64,000 nucleotides of DNA, from the NCBI RefSeq assembly GCF_003234795.2, contig NZ_CP126268.1, positions 3,286,001-3,350,000 of the forward strand, read 5' to 3'. Shown piece by piece: positions 50,230-59,554 of the stretch. Below the pieces are notes generated by a model. The model saw only the letters and a list, made by a program, of their open reading frames with translations. It did no database searches and was not told the DNA's origin. How positions within the stretch are numbered: position 1 is the stretch's first letter; every line of letters begins with the position of its first letter. This stretch comes from Curtobacterium sp. MCLR17_032 (GTDB taxonomy: Bacteria > Actinomycetota > Actinomycetes > Actinomycetales > Microbacteriaceae). Made by a program: the position numbers and the translations under genes.

Positions 50230-50730
50230 TCAGAGCGTGGCGTCCTGCCACCGCGGCCCGGTCCCGGTCACGACGACCCGGCGCGGTTCGTCCGGCACCT
50301 CGTCCGGATCGACGTCGTCGTCATCGTCCGCGCCCCCGCCACCGGTCGGCCGGGTGATCTCGACGTCCAGGACACTGTCACCGACCCCGTCGACCATCCC
50401 GCGGCCCCACTCGACGACGACGATCGAGCCGTCCCAGTCGAGGTCCAGGTCGTCGAGCTCGACCGGGTCGGACAACCGGTACGCGTCCACGTGGACCAGG
50501 TCCGGACCAGCCGTCGTCGGGTGCGTCCGAGCGAGCACGAACGTCGGGCTGGACACCTGCCCGCGAGCGCCGAGCGCTGCACCGAGTCCCCGGGTCATCG
50601 TGGTCTTGCCGGCGCCCAGGGGCCCGGTGAGGACGACCAGGTCCCCCGCCCGGAGCACGGCGGCGATCCGGGCACCGAGCGCGCCCATCTCGTCCGTCGT
50701 GGCGACCGTGGTGTCGAGGAGGACGCTCAC
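50230..50730 (-). CDS. tsaE: t6A synthesis ATPase TsaE
   Basis: ATPase that supports the TsaBD complex, 166 aa. Seen: LTGPLGAGKTTMTRGLGAALG (Walker A), VSSPTFVLARTHP, HVDAYRL and VVVEWGRGM, all family blocks. After them comes an acidic stretch ADDDDDVDPDEVPDE not found in E. coli TsaE. GTG overlaps the stop of the first alanine racemase gene. It is in the cell-wall operon, not with tsaB and tsaD. Confidence 0.95.
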   Translation of the reverse strand: MSVLLDTTVATTDEMGALGARIAAVLRAGDLVVLTGPLGAGKTTMTRGLGAALGARGQVSSPTFVLARTHPTTAGPDLVHVDAYRLSDPVELDDLDLDWDGSIVVVEWGRGMVDGVGDSVLDVEITRPTGGGGADDDDDVDPDEVPDEPRRVVVTGTGPRWQDATL

Positions 50731-51890
50731 GACCGCTCGCCCCGCAGGTACTCCCCCACGCGGCCCTCGCCGGAGTGCCCCTCGTACACGCGCGGGACCC
50801 GGCTGCCGATCCGGCAGACGATCTCCTCGCCGATGGTGTCGAGCGCCCGGCCCCACTCGAGGACCGTGGCCTCGCCGTCCTCACCGGTGCCGAACAGCGT
50901 CACGGTGTCACCGACCCGGACGTCGTCGTCGCCGACGTCGACCAGGAACTGGTCCATCGCGACGCGGCCGGCGATCGGGTACCGGGTGTCGTCGATCGCG
51001 ACCTCGAGGCGCCCCTGGGCGGCACGGGGGACGCCGTCCGCGTAGCCGACCGGCACGAGCGCCAGGGTCGTCTCGGTGTCGGTGCGGTACGTGTAGTCGT
51101 AGGAGACGCCGGTGCCGACCGGGACGCGCTTCGTCTTCGCGACGGAGGCGGAGAGCGTCATCACGGGCGTCAGGCCGAGGTCGGCGGCGGAGACCCCGTC
51201 GGCACCGGGGATGCCGAACAGGTTGGCGCCCATCCGGACCATGTCCTTCCGGAACTCCTTGCGCTCCAGGCCGGCGAGCGAGGCGGCGACGTGTTCCCAC
51301 CGGATGTCGAGCCCCAGGTCCTCGGCCTGCTCGACCATGGCGTCGAAGTGCGCCACGGCGGCGGAGTCGTCGGCGTCCGAGGACTCCGCCAGGTGCGTGT
51401 ACGCGGCGACGACCTCGATGCGGCCGTCGCGCTGGGCGTCGCGCGCCAGTTCGACGAGTGCGGTCCAGTCCTCGGCGGTCGCGCCGTCACGGTGCAGGCC
51501 GCTGTCGACGCCCAGGTGCACGCGCGCCGGACGCTGGTCGACCGCGTCGACGATGCGACGCAGCTCCGCGATGTTGGAGACACCGAGGTCGACGGCCGAG
51601 TCGATGGCGTCGCGGAAGTCGAGCCCCGGGTCGTGCTGCCAGGTGAACAGGTGGACGTCCTCGCCGACGCCGATGGCGCGCAGCCGCAGCGCCGCGGGCA
51701 CCGTCAGCACACCGATCCACCGGATGCCCGCGTCGACCGCGGTCAGGGCGATGGGTTCGAGGCCGTGCCCGTAGGCGTCGGCCTTCATGATCGCCATCAC
51801 CTCGACCGGCTGCATCCACGACCGGACCAGGTCGAGGTTGGCGCGGTAGGCGTCCAGGTCGATGACCGCCCGGCGCAGTCCTGCGCTCAC
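50727..51890 (-). CDS. Alanine-racemase-family protein, divergent paralogue
   Basis: PLP fold-type III racemase, 387 aa. PLP lysine in IMKADAYGHG, catalytic Tyr region GVSYDYTYR, and VAMDQFLVDVG near the end are all present. Changes from standard Alr include VDSGLHRDG for VDTGLSRNG and RMGANLFGIPG for R-x-G-x-x-LYG. The enzyme therefore looks active but altered in its substrate pocket. It could make D-alanine or another D-amino acid such as D-ornithine for the wall bridge. GTG overlaps the stop of the other racemase gene. Confidence 0.88.
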   Translation of the reverse strand: MSAGLRRAVIDLDAYRANLDLVRSWMQPVEVMAIMKADAYGHGLEPIALTAVDAGIRWIGVLTVPAALRLRAIGVGEDVHLFTWQHDPGLDFRDAIDSAVDLGVSNIAELRRIVDAVDQRPARVHLGVDSGLHRDGATAEDWTALVELARDAQRDGRIEVVAAYTHLAESSDADDSAAVAHFDAMVEQAEDLGLDIRWEHVAASLAGLERKEFRKDMVRMGANLFGIPGADGVSAADLGLTPVMTLSASVAKTKRVPVGTGVSYDYTYRTDTETTLALVPVGYADGVPRAAQGRLEVAIDDTRYPIAGRVAMDQFLVDVGDDDVRVGDTVTLFGTGEDGEATVLEWGRALDTIGEEIVCRIGSRVPRVYEGHSGEGRVGEYLRGERS

Positions 51891-52990
51891 GTCGTCCTCC
51901 GTTCGACGCTGCGGCCGACCCGGGCGACCACCTCGTAGTTGATGGTGCCGATCGCGGCGGCCCAGTCCTCCACCGCGGGGTCGCCGTTCGCCGGATCGCC
52001 CCAGAGCACGACCTCGTCCCCGATCGCGACGTCCGCGTCCCCGATGTCGATGTGCATCGCGTTCATGGCCACCCGTCCGACGACCGGGAACCGCCGGTCC
52101 CCGATCCGCACCGAGACGTGGTTGCCGTACGCCCGGTCGAAGCCGTCGGCGTACCCGAGTCCGATCACCGCGAGCCGGGTGTCCTGCTCGGCACGCCAGG
52201 TGTACCCGTACGAGACACCGTCCCCCGCGGGCACCGCGACCGTCCGCAGCACCGCGGCGGTCACCCGCATCGCGGGCCGCAGGCCGAGGTCGGCCGAGGT
52301 CCGGTCCGGGAACGGGCTGAGTCCGTACAGCGCCAGACCCACCCGGGCCAGGTCGCGGCGGGTCTCCGGCAGCGCCAGGCTGCCCGCGCTGGCGGCGAGG
52401 TGCACGACGTCGGGGCGGATGCCGACCGCTGCCAGGCCGTCGATCGCCCGCTGCAGTGCGGCGTCCTGGTCGAGGTCGTCCGAGCGTGAGGCGTTCGACA
52501 GGTGGGACATCAGCCCCTCGATGCGGGTGCGGTCGCCGTTCCGGGTCAGGGCCGCGGCCGTCGCGAAGAGCTCGGGCCACTCGGACTCGACCGCTCCGTT
52601 GCGGCTGAGGCCGGTGTCCACGACCAGGTGCACCTCCGGCACGTCGGCGTCGGCCGCGGTGGAGAGCTGCTCGACGCTGGAGACCGCCGGGGTGATGCCG
52701 TACCGGGCCGCACGGCGGAAGTCCTCGTCGGGGGCGTGCAGCCACGCCAGGATCCGGACGCCCTCGTCGATGCCGGCCTCACGGAGCGCGACCGCCTCGT
52801 CGAGGTCCGCGACCCCGAGCCAGTCCGCGCCGGCGTCCACCAGGGCCCGGGCGACCTCGACGGCACCGTGCCCGTACGCGTCGGCCTTCACCACCGCGAC
52901 GACGCCGGACGGAGCCACCTGTTCCGCGACCGTGGCGTAGTTGGCGATCAACGCCTCCCGGTCGACGGTCACCCCCGTGAACGCGCTCAC
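51887..52990 (-). CDS. alr: Alanine racemase
   Basis: PLP enzyme interconverting L- and D-alanine for peptidoglycan, 367 aa. Seen: VVKADAYGHG with the PLP lysine, VVDTGLSRNG, ARVGLALYGLSPFP, catalytic Tyr in GVSYGYTW. One departure: the normally conserved AMDQ reads AMNAMHID, an Asp-to-Asn change next to the active site. By overall pattern this is the more standard of the two racemases, hence the symbol. GTG start overlaps the acpS stop. Confidence 0.92.
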   Translation of the reverse strand: MSAFTGVTVDREALIANYATVAEQVAPSGVVAVVKADAYGHGAVEVARALVDAGADWLGVADLDEAVALREAGIDEGVRILAWLHAPDEDFRRAARYGITPAVSSVEQLSTAADADVPEVHLVVDTGLSRNGAVESEWPELFATAAALTRNGDRTRIEGLMSHLSNASRSDDLDQDAALQRAIDGLAAVGIRPDVVHLAASAGSLALPETRRDLARVGLALYGLSPFPDRTSADLGLRPAMRVTAAVLRTVAVPAGDGVSYGYTWRAEQDTRLAVIGLGYADGFDRAYGNHVSVRIGDRRFPVVGRVAMNAMHIDIGDADVAIGDEVVLWGDPANGDPAVEDWAAAIGTINYEVVARVGRSVERRTT

Positions 52991-53385
52991 GCGATCGGTC
53001 CTTCCGTTGCGGGCCGCTCCCGGCCCTCGATGACGACGAACGCCGTCGCGATCCCGCCGTCGTGCGACAGCGAGAGGTGCACGTGCCCGACGCCGCGCTC
53101 GTCGGCGACCCGCTGCGCACCCTGGTGCAGGGTGAGCGACGGGTTCCGCTGGTCGTCCGCGACGACCTCGAGTTCCCGCCAGCTCAGGCCGGCGCTCGAC
53201 CCGAAGGCCTTGATCAGGGCCTCCTTCGCAGCGAACCGGGCGGCGAGTGACGCCACCGGGCGCGGCTCACCGTCCCGCAGCTGCTCGGCGTCGGTGAACA
53301 GCCGCGACCGCATCGCGGGGGTCCGTGTCAGGACCCGCTCGAACCGTTCCAGGTCGACCACGTCGACCCCGATGCCGATGATCAC
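52987..53385 (-). CDS. acpS: Holo-[acyl-carrier-protein] synthase
   Basis: Transfers 4'-phosphopantetheine from CoA to acyl carrier protein. The 132-aa protein has IIGIGVDVVDLERFERVL, RFAAKEALIKAFG and LSLSHDGGIATAFVV, all AcpS hallmarks. GTG start, 6 nt after the glmS stop; no strong ribosome site, so it probably depends on coupling. Followed at once by alr. Confidence 0.97.
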   Translation of the reverse strand: MIIGIGVDVVDLERFERVLTRTPAMRSRLFTDAEQLRDGEPRPVASLAARFAAKEALIKAFGSSAGLSWRELEVVADDQRNPSLTLHQGAQRVADERGVGHVHLSLSHDGGIATAFVVIEGRERPATEGPIA

Positions 53386-53391
53386 GTCCGC

Positions 53392-55239
53392 TTACTCGAC
53401 GGTGACCGACTTCGCGAGGTTGCGCGGCTGGTCCACGTCGAGGCCCTTGGCCGCGGCGAGCTCCATGCCGAACATGTGCAGCGGCGCCACGGCGAGCAGC
53501 GGCTCGAACAGCGGCGTCGCGAGCGGGATCCGCAGGACCTCGTCGGCGAAGGGCAGCACGGCGGCGTCGCCCTCTTCCGCGATCGCGATCACCCGGGCAC
53601 CGCGGGCGCGGATCTCCTGGATGTTCGAGACGACCTTCGGGTGCAGCGACCGGGCGTCACGCGGCGACGGGACGATGACGAAGACGATCTGGCCGGGCTC
53701 GATGAGCGCGATCGGACCGTGCTTCAGCTCACCGGCGGCGAAGCCCTCGGCGTGGATGTAGGCGAGCTCCTTGAGCTTCAGCGCGCCCTCGAGTGCGATC
53801 GGGTACCCGACGTGTCGGCCGAGGAACAGGACACTGCGGGTGTCCGCCATCCACTTGGCCAGCTCGGCGACCCCGGAGGCGTCCTCGATGGTCTGCTGCA
53901 GCTTCTCCGGCAGCCCCTCGAGCTCGGCGACCTGGGCGGCGATCTGCTCCGCCGTCAGCGTGCCGCGGAGCGTGGCGAGGTGCAGCCCGAGCAGGTAGAG
54001 CGCGACGCCCTGCGCCAGGAACGCCTTCGTCGACGCGACCGCGACCTCGGGGCCGGCGTGCGTGTAGATCACGGCGTCGGACTCGCGCGGGATCGTCGCG
54101 CCCTGGGTGTTGCAGATCGAGAGGACCTGGGCGCCCTGCTCGCGGGCGTACTTGACCGCCATCAGCGTGTCCATCGTCTCGCCGGACTGGCTGATCGAGA
54201 CGACGAGCGTGCGCTCGTTCAACACCGGGTCGCGGTAGCGGAACTCGTGGGCGAGCTCGACCTCGACGGGGACGCGGGCCCACTGCTCGATCGCGTACTT
54301 GCCGAGCATGCCGGCGTAGGCCGCGGTGCCACAGGCGATGACGATGACGCGGTCGACCTGCTGCAGGCGCTCGGCGATCGGCTCGAGGTCGGTCAGCGTG
54401 ACCGCCCCCTCGTGCACGCGGCCGAGGACGGTGTTGCGGACCGCTTCCGGCTCCTCGCTGATCTCCTTCGCCATGAACGAGGACCAGCCGCCCTTGTCGG
54501 CGGCCGAGGCGTCCCAGTTCACCTCGAACTCGTTGCGGTCGGCGGGGGTGCCGTCGAAGTGGATGACGTCGACGCCGTCGGGACGGATCGTGGCGATCTC
54601 GTCCTGGCCGATCGACAGGGCGCGCTGCGTGTACGCGACGAACGCGGCGACGTCGGAGCCCATGAAGTTCTCGCCGTCGCCGAGACCCACCACGAGCGGC
54701 GAGTTGCGACGGGCACCGACGACGACGCCGGGCTGGTCGGAGTGCACGACGAGGAGCGTGAAGGCGCCGTCGAGTCGGGCGACCGTGCGCCGCATCGCCT
54801 CGGTCAGGTCGTGGGTCTGGCGGAACTCGCGCGCGACCAGGTGCGCGGCGACCTCGGAGTCGGTCTCGCTGTGGAAGACGACGCCCTCGGCGAGCAGTTC
54901 GTCCTTCAGCGGGGCGAAGTTCTCGATGATGCCGTTGTGGATCAGCGCGAGCTTGCCGTCGTCCGCCAGGTGCGGGTGTGCGTTCTCGTCGGTCGGGCCG
55001 CCGTGCGTCGCCCAGCGGGTGTGGCCGATGCCGGTGCCGCCGTCCGCGATCGGGTTGGTGTCGAGCTCGTCGATGAGCATCTGGAGCTTGCCGGCCTTCT
55101 TCGCCGAGGTCAGGTCTCCGGCCGGATCGACGACGGCGATGCCGGCCGAGTCGTAGCCGCGGTACTCGAGGCGACGCAGGCCTCCGAGGAGGACGTCCGT
55201 GCTGCTGTTGCTGCCGACGTATCCGACGATTCCACACAT
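53392..55239 (-). CDS. glmS: Glutamine-fructose-6-phosphate aminotransferase
   Basis: First step of UDP-GlcNAc synthesis. The 615-aa protein begins MCGIVGYVG with the N-terminal nucleophile Cys, has HTRWATHG and HNGIIENF in the glutaminase half, and two SIS domains (VIACGTAAYAGML, SISQSGETMDTL, STKAFLAQ, GALKLKELAYIHAEGF) ending in KSVTVE. Leaderless: TAGGAT is 7 nt before the ATG, and there is no ribozyme-like leader. It heads the operon glmS-acpS-alr-alr-tsaE. Confidence 0.98.
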   Translation of the reverse strand: MCGIVGYVGSNSSTDVLLGGLRRLEYRGYDSAGIAVVDPAGDLTSAKKAGKLQMLIDELDTNPIADGGTGIGHTRWATHGGPTDENAHPHLADDGKLALIHNGIIENFAPLKDELLAEGVVFHSETDSEVAAHLVAREFRQTHDLTEAMRRTVARLDGAFTLLVVHSDQPGVVVGARRNSPLVVGLGDGENFMGSDVAAFVAYTQRALSIGQDEIATIRPDGVDVIHFDGTPADRNEFEVNWDASAADKGGWSSFMAKEISEEPEAVRNTVLGRVHEGAVTLTDLEPIAERLQQVDRVIVIACGTAAYAGMLGKYAIEQWARVPVEVELAHEFRYRDPVLNERTLVVSISQSGETMDTLMAVKYAREQGAQVLSICNTQGATIPRESDAVIYTHAGPEVAVASTKAFLAQGVALYLLGLHLATLRGTLTAEQIAAQVAELEGLPEKLQQTIEDASGVAELAKWMADTRSVLFLGRHVGYPIALEGALKLKELAYIHAEGFAAGELKHGPIALIEPGQIVFVIVPSPRDARSLHPKVVSNIQEIRARGARVIAIAEEGDAAVLPFADEVLRIPLATPLFEPLLAVAPLHMFGMELAAAKGLDVDQPRNLAKSVTVE

Positions 55240-55246
55240 GGGATCG

Positions 55247-55252
55247 ATCCTA
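55247..55252 (-). promoter_or_regulatory. -10 element TAGGAT of the glmS operon
   Basis: Seven nt before the ATG; drives five overlapping genes. Confidence 0.65.
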
Positions 55253-55297
55253 CGGGCAGCGCGGGGAGCACCCTGCGAACCGCACGGCGGGTGGGGA

Positions 55298-55303
55298 TAG
55301 CCT
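55298..55303 (+). promoter_or_regulatory. -10 element TAGCCT of the peroxidase gene
   Basis: Six nt before the ATG at 55310; divergent from the glmS promoter. Confidence 0.6.
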
Positions 55304-55309
55304 CCGGGC

Positions 55310-55795
55310 ATGGGACGCTTCGACGACATCGAGATCACCACCATCAAGGGCGAGACCACCACGTTCGGCAGCTTCGGTGACAAGGCGGTGCTCGTGGTGA
55401 ACGTCGCCTCGCGCTGCGGCCTCGCCCCGCAGTACGAACAGCTCGAGGAACTGCAGCGCACGTACGGCCCGCGGGGCTTCACCGTGCTCGGCTTCCCGAG
55501 CAACCAGTTCCTGCAGGAGCTCGGCTCGTCCGAGGCCATCGAGGAGTACTGCTCCACCACGTGGGGCGTCAGCTTCCCGATGTCCGAGAAGGTCAAGGTG
55601 AACGGCCGCTCGGCGCACCCGCTCTACCGCGAGCTCACACAGGCCCCGGACGCCTCGGGCAAGGCCGGACGCGTCATCTGGAACTTCGAGAAGTTCCTGG
55701 TCGCCCCCGACGGCACCGTCACGCGCTTCCGCCCGACGGTCAAGCCGGACGCCCCCGAGGTCGTCGCCGCCATCGAGGCGGCGCTCCCCGCCTGA
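55310..55795 (+). CDS. Glutathione peroxidase family thiol peroxidase
   Basis: A 161-aa thioredoxin-fold peroxidase. Seen: VVNVASRCGLAPQYEQLEEL with the peroxidatic Cys (not selenocysteine), GFPSNQFLQELGSS, and VIWNFEKFLV. The usual second Cys region reads IEEYCSTTWGVSFPM, so a resolving Cys is possible. Actinobacteria lack glutathione, so thioredoxin is the likely reductant. Monocistronic. Confidence 0.94.
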   Translation: MGRFDDIEITTIKGETTTFGSFGDKAVLVVNVASRCGLAPQYEQLEELQRTYGPRGFTVLGFPSNQFLQELGSSEAIEEYCSTTWGVSFPMSEKVKVNGRSAHPLYRELTQAPDASGKAGRVIWNFEKFLVAPDGTVTRFRPTVKPDAPEVVAAIEAALPA

Positions 55796-55821
55796 TCGGC
55801 GGGTGCACCCGCTGACGGACA

Positions 55822-55869
55822 GGAGGCCCGTCCACCGCAGCCGACGTCGCTGACCGGTGGCGGGCCTCC
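55822..55869. terminator. Terminator hairpin of the dispersed-repeat type
   Basis: GGAGGCCCG (55822-55830) pairs with CGGGCCTCC (55861-55869), continued by CCACCG/CGGTGG after a 1-nt mismatch. It closes the peroxidase gene just upstream of the coaA promoter. Confidence 0.75.
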
Positions 55870-55877
55870 CGGCTGGG

Positions 55878-55883
55878 TACGCT
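55878..55883 (+). promoter_or_regulatory. -10 element TACGCT of coaA
   Basis: Seven nt before the ATG at 55891. Confidence 0.6.
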
Positions 55884-55890
55884 CGATGCC

Positions 55891-56835
55891 ATGCCGATCC
55901 CGGAGACGACCGTCGCGCACCCCACCCCCTTCGTGGAGATCCCGCGGGACGAGTGGTCGCAGCTCGCGCCGAAGGAACACCTCTCGCTCACCGAGACCGA
56001 GATCGTGCAGCTGCGGGGGCTCGGTGACCGGCTCGACCTGACCGAGGTGCAGGACGTGTACCTGCCGCTCTCCCGGCTGCTGACGCTGTACGCGGCCGGC
56101 GCGCGGGACCTGCACGCGGAGACCAGCCGCTTCCTCGGCGAACGCGCCCGACGGACGCCGTTCGTGATCGGTGTCGCCGGGTCGGTCGCCGTCGGCAAGA
56201 GCACCGTCGCGCGCCTGCTGCGCGAACTGACGAAGCGGTGGCCGGACACCCCGCGGGTCGAACTCGTGACCACCGACGGGTTCCTGTACCCGAACGCCGA
56301 GCTCGAGCGCCGCGGGATCATGGACCGCAAGGGCTTCCCGGAGTCGTACGACCGCCGCTCCCTGCTGCGCTTCGTCAGCCAGGTGAAGAGCGGCGCGACC
56401 GAGGTCCGGGCGCCGTACTACTCGCACCTGGTCTACGACATCGTGCCGGACGCCGAGATCGTGGTGCGGCAGCCGGACATCCTCATCGTCGAGGGGCTCA
56501 ACGTGCTGGCGCCGCCGGTGCACGGTCGCCTCGCACTGTCCGACCTGTTCGACTTCACGATCTACGTCGACGCGAAGACCAAGGACATCGAGTCCTGGTA
56601 CGTCGACCGGTTCCTGGCGCTGCAGGAGCAGGCGTTCTCGAGCCCGGACTCGTTCTTCCACCGCTTCGCCGCGCTGTCACGCGAGGACGCGGTGGCGACG
56701 GCGACCGGGGTGTGGCGCGCGATCAACGAACCGAACCTGCTCGAGAACGTGCTGCCGACGCGCTCCCGGGCGACGCTCGTGCTCAAGAAGGCCGCCGACC
56801 ACAAGGTGACGAGCGTCCTGCTCCGCAAGATCTGA
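55891..56835 (+). CDS. coaA: Type I pantothenate kinase
   Basis: First step of CoA synthesis, phosphorylation of pantothenate. The 314-aa protein has Walker [60 protein letters not shown], and LIVEGLNVL: the complete prokaryotic type I set. Starts with a leaderless ATG. CoA made here also supplies the AcpS substrate. Confidence 0.98.
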   Translation: MPIPETTVAHPTPFVEIPRDEWSQLAPKEHLSLTETEIVQLRGLGDRLDLTEVQDVYLPLSRLLTLYAAGARDLHAETSRFLGERARRTPFVIGVAGSVAVGKSTVARLLRELTKRWPDTPRVELVTTDGFLYPNAELERRGIMDRKGFPESYDRRSLLRFVSQVKSGATEVRAPYYSHLVYDIVPDAEIVVRQPDILIVEGLNVLAPPVHGRLALSDLFDFTIYVDAKTKDIESWYVDRFLALQEQAFSSPDSFFHRFAALSREDAVATATGVWRAINEPNLLENVLPTRSRATLVLKKAADHKVTSVLLRKI

Positions 56836-56873
56836 CCGGCGGGGTCCTCCCCCGGATCGGTTCCGAGTGGCGC

Positions 56874-56935
56874 CGCACAACAGGAACCCGCTCGAACCGC
56901 GGACGTCCGTGGTTCGAGCGGGTTCCTGTTGTGCG
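56874..56935. terminator. 62-nt near-perfect palindrome between coaA and glmM
   Basis: Left arm CGCACAACAGGAACCC... (56874-56898) and right arm ...GGGTTCCTGTTGTGCG (56911-56935) match over 25 bp without error; the 12-nt centre contains CGGACGTCCG, itself a palindrome. It lies between two convergent genes, so bidirectional termination is likely, but the stem is far longer than needed. Confidence 0.8.
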
Positions 56936-56990
56936 TGGCCGGAGCGCGCCAGCGGGCGCGGCCGGGCTCCGCGGACGGGGCTCCGGCGGG

Positions 56991-58364
56991 CTACGCGGCC
57001 TCGGGGGTCAGACGCTCGCGGACGACCTCGGCGAGCTCCTCGGCGACGCGCTGGGCGTCCTCCTGCGACGCGGCCTCGACCATGACACGGACGACCGGCT
57101 CGGTACCGGAGGGACGCAGCAGCACCCGGCCGGTGTCACCGAGCGCCTCGGTCGCCGCAGCGATCGCGTCCTGCACGCCCTGGTCCTGCAGGCCGTGCCG
57201 GTCGACGCCCTTGACGGCGAGCAGCACCTGCGGGAACACGGTCATGCACGCGGCGAGCTCGCCGAGCGACTTGCCGGTGCGCGCCATCTCGGCGACCAGG
57301 TGGAGGCCCGTCAAGACCCCGTCACCCGTCGTCGCGAAGTCGTTGAAGATGATGTGACCGGACTGCTCACCACCGAGCGAGTAGCCGCCCTCGTTCATCT
57401 TCTCGAGCACGTAGCGGTCGCCGACACCGGCCTCGATCACGGTGATGCCCGCGTCCGCCATCGCCCGCTTCAGCCCGAGGTTCGACATCACCGTCGCGAC
57501 GAGGGTGTCGTCGACCAGTCGGCCGCGTTCCTTGAGGGACAGCGCGAGGATCGCCATGATCTGGTCGCCGTCCACCGCGTTGCCCTCGGCGTCCACCGCC
57601 AGGCACCGGTCCGCGTCGCCGTCGTGGGCGATGCCGACGTCGGCTCCGGCCTCGAGGACGGCGCGTGCCAGGTTGTCGATGTGGGTCGAGCCGACCCCGT
57701 CGTTGATGTTGATGCCGTTCGGGTCGGCACCGATCAGCGTGACCTTCGCACCCGAGTTCACGAAGACCTCGGGCGAGACCCCGGACGCCGCCCCGTTGGC
57801 GCAGTCGAGCACGACGTGGATGCCGTCGAGCCGGTGGGGCAACGTGCCGAGCAGGTGCACGACGTAGCGGTCCTCGGCGTCGGCGAACCGCGTGATGCGA
57901 CCCACCTCGGCGCCCGTGGGGGTCGGTGCGGACTGGTCGTGCATGGCCGCTTCGATGCGGTCCTCGACCTCGTCCGGCAGCTTGCGCCCACCAGCGGCGA
58001 AGAACTTGATCCCGTTGTCCGGCGCGGGGTTGTGCGACGCGGAGATCATCACGCCGAAGTCGGCGTCGATGTCCGCGACGAGGTACGCCGCTGCGGGGGT
58101 GGGGATGACCCCGGCGTCGAGGACGTCGACGCCGGCGGAGGCGAGCCCGGCTGCCACTGCGGCACCCAGGAACTCGCCGGAGACGCGCGGGTCGCGCGCC
58201 AGCACGGCCTTGGGGCGCGTGCGACCGGACGCTCGTCGAGCGTCCGCATGGTGTCCGTGCGTGAGCACGGCCGCGCTCGCCTGGGCAAGACCCAGTGCGA
58301 GCGCGGCCGTCAACTCGCCGTTGGCGAGGCCACGAACGCCGTCGGTACCGAACAGACGCGGCAT
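56991..58364 (-). CDS. glmM: Phosphoglucosamine mutase
   Basis: Converts glucosamine 6-phosphate to glucosamine 1-phosphate. The 457-aa protein has [10 protein letters not shown], the phospho-serine loop ISASHNP (Ser110), the Mg site [20 protein letters not shown] and the phosphate-binding RPSGTEP. It follows rpsI by 22 nt and is probably co-transcribed with the ribosomal genes, a common actinobacterial order. Acts next after GlmS. Confidence 0.98.
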   Translation of the reverse strand: MPRLFGTDGVRGLANGELTAALALGLAQASAAVLTHGHHADARRASGRTRPKAVLARDPRVSGEFLGAAVAAGLASAGVDVLDAGVIPTPAAAYLVADIDADFGVMISASHNPAPDNGIKFFAAGGRKLPDEVEDRIEAAMHDQSAPTPTGAEVGRITRFADAEDRYVVHLLGTLPHRLDGIHVVLDCANGAASGVSPEVFVNSGAKVTLIGADPNGININDGVGSTHIDNLARAVLEAGADVGIAHDGDADRCLAVDAEGNAVDGDQIMAILALSLKERGRLVDDTLVATVMSNLGLKRAMADAGITVIEAGVGDRYVLEKMNEGGYSLGGEQSGHIIFNDFATTGDGVLTGLHLVAEMARTGKSLGELAACMTVFPQVLLAVKGVDRHGLQDQGVQDAIAAATEALGDTGRVLLRPSGTEPVVRVMVEAASQEDAQRVAEELAEVVRERLTPEAA

Positions 58365-58386
58365 GCGATCTCCCGCCGTCAGGCGA

Positions 58387-58872
58387 TCAGCGCTTCGAGA
58401 ACTGCGACGCCTTGCGGGCCTTCTTGAGACCGGCCTTCTTGCGCTCGATGACGCGGGCGTCACGGGTGAGGAAGCCGGCCTTCTTGAGGGTCGCGCGGTT
58501 GTTCTCGCGGTCGATCTCGTTCAGGGTGCGGGCGATGGCGAGACGCAGCGCGCCGGCCTGACCCGAGGGGCCGCCACCCGTGATGCGGGCGGTGACGTCG
58601 TACGAGCCGAGGAGCTCGAGCACCTTGAACGGGTCGTTGATGAGCTGCTGGTGCAGCTTGTTCGGGAAGTAGTCCTCGAGGGTGCGGCCGTTCACGACGA
58701 ACGTGCCGGAGCCCGGGACGAGACGCACGCGGGCGATGGCCTCCTTGCGGCGACCGACGGCACCGCCCGAGACGTTGAGGATCTGACGGGGAGCCGCCTC
58801 CGACGCGACGGGTGCGCTCTCGGTGGTGAAGGTCTCCGGGGTCTGGTCGATGGAGTCAGCGATCTGAGCCAT
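58387..58872 (-). CDS. rpsI: 30S ribosomal protein S9
   Basis: A 161-aa S9 with a ~35-residue acidic/Thr-rich N-terminal extension before the conserved [19 protein letters not shown]. Ends in the invariant [12 protein letters not shown], whose basic tail reaches the P-site tRNA. Second gene of rplM-rpsI-glmM. Confidence 0.98.
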   Translation of the reverse strand: MAQIADSIDQTPETFTTESAPVASEAAPRQILNVSGGAVGRRKEAIARVRLVPGSGTFVVNGRTLEDYFPNKLHQQLINDPFKVLELLGSYDVTARITGGGPSGQAGALRLAIARTLNEIDRENNRATLKKAGFLTRDARVIERKKAGLKKARKASQFSKR

Positions 58873-58910
58873 GAGTGTTTTCTCGTTCCTGGAAGTCGTC
58901 GTGGCCGCTG

Positions 58911-59357
58911 TTACTGCGAGACCTGGTCGAAGGTGTACGGCTTGGGCTGCTGCGCCGCGTGGGGGTGCTCAGCGCCTGCGTAGACCTTGAGCTTCTTGAG
59001 CTGCTCGCGACCGAGGGTGTTCTTCGGCAGCATGCCGCGGATCGCCTTCTCGACGGCGCGGGTCGGGTGCTTCTCCAGCATCTCCGGGTAGCTGGTGGCC
59101 GTGAGGCCGCCCGGGTAACCGGAGTGACGGTAGTAGACCTTCTTGGCGAGCTTCGACCCGGTCAGGGCGACCTTGTCGGCGTTCACGATGATGACGTAGT
59201 CACCCATGTCCATGTGCTGGGCGAAGGTGGCCTTGTGCTTGCCGCGGAGGAGGGCGGCGACGTGCGAAGCGAGGCGGCCGAGCACGACGTCGGTCGCGTC
59301 GATGACGATCCAGTCGTGCTGGACGTCTGCCGGCTTCGGGGAGAACGTACGAGTCAC
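58911..59357 (-). CDS. rplM: 50S ribosomal protein L13
   Basis: A 148-aa L13 with [46 protein letters not shown] and [17 protein letters not shown] at 59357 is preferred because the conserved [11 protein letters not shown] starts there; the ribosome-binding site is weak (CACTCCT). Translation may therefore depend on the long leader. Confidence 0.97.
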   Translation of the reverse strand: MTRTFSPKPADVQHDWIVIDATDVVLGRLASHVAALLRGKHKATFAQHMDMGDYVIIVNADKVALTGSKLAKKVYYRHSGYPGGLTATSYPEMLEKHPTRAVEKAIRGMLPKNTLGREQLKKLKVYAGAEHPHAAQQPKPYTFDQVSQ

Positions 59358-59498
59358 AGGAGTGCTGCTTTCGTGTCGAGGTGAGGAGTCCGTGAATCCC
59401 ACTCCGGTGGGCGTTCCCGCGGGCAGATGCCCGCTGAACGACCCGGTGGAGGGCCCATCTGACTGTCTGGCGCAACAGAGCGCGCAGACCAAGAGATG
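59358..59498 (-). other. Leader of the rplM-rpsI-glmM transcript
   Basis: About 135 nt separate the -10 from the GTG. The leader can form GCGGGCA-ga-TGCCCGC (59419-59434) and a CACCGG/CCGGTG-type pairing around it. Ribosomal-protein leaders often bind the protein they encode; no known motif is recognised here. Confidence 0.4.
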
Positions 59499-59528
59499 AG
59501 CCTAGCCGACGCCGATCGTCCCGGTCAA
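59499..59528 (-). promoter_or_regulatory. rplM promoter
   Basis: Minus-strand -35 TTGACC (59523-59528), 18-nt spacer, -10 TAGGCT (59499-59504). Immediately downstream of the nuclease terminator. Confidence 0.78.
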
Positions 59529-59554
59529 CCGGCGTCGCTCCCAGCGACACCACG

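Noticed and set aside
53392-55260. A glmS ribozyme or riboswitch upstream of glmS
   Set aside because: The -10 is 7 nt from the start codon, so no leader exists to hold one.
56911-56935. Possible tRNA remnant or att site from a T-arm-like GGTTCGAGC string
   Set aside because: The rest of the cloverleaf is absent and the string is fully explained as one arm of a palindrome. No integrase is nearby.
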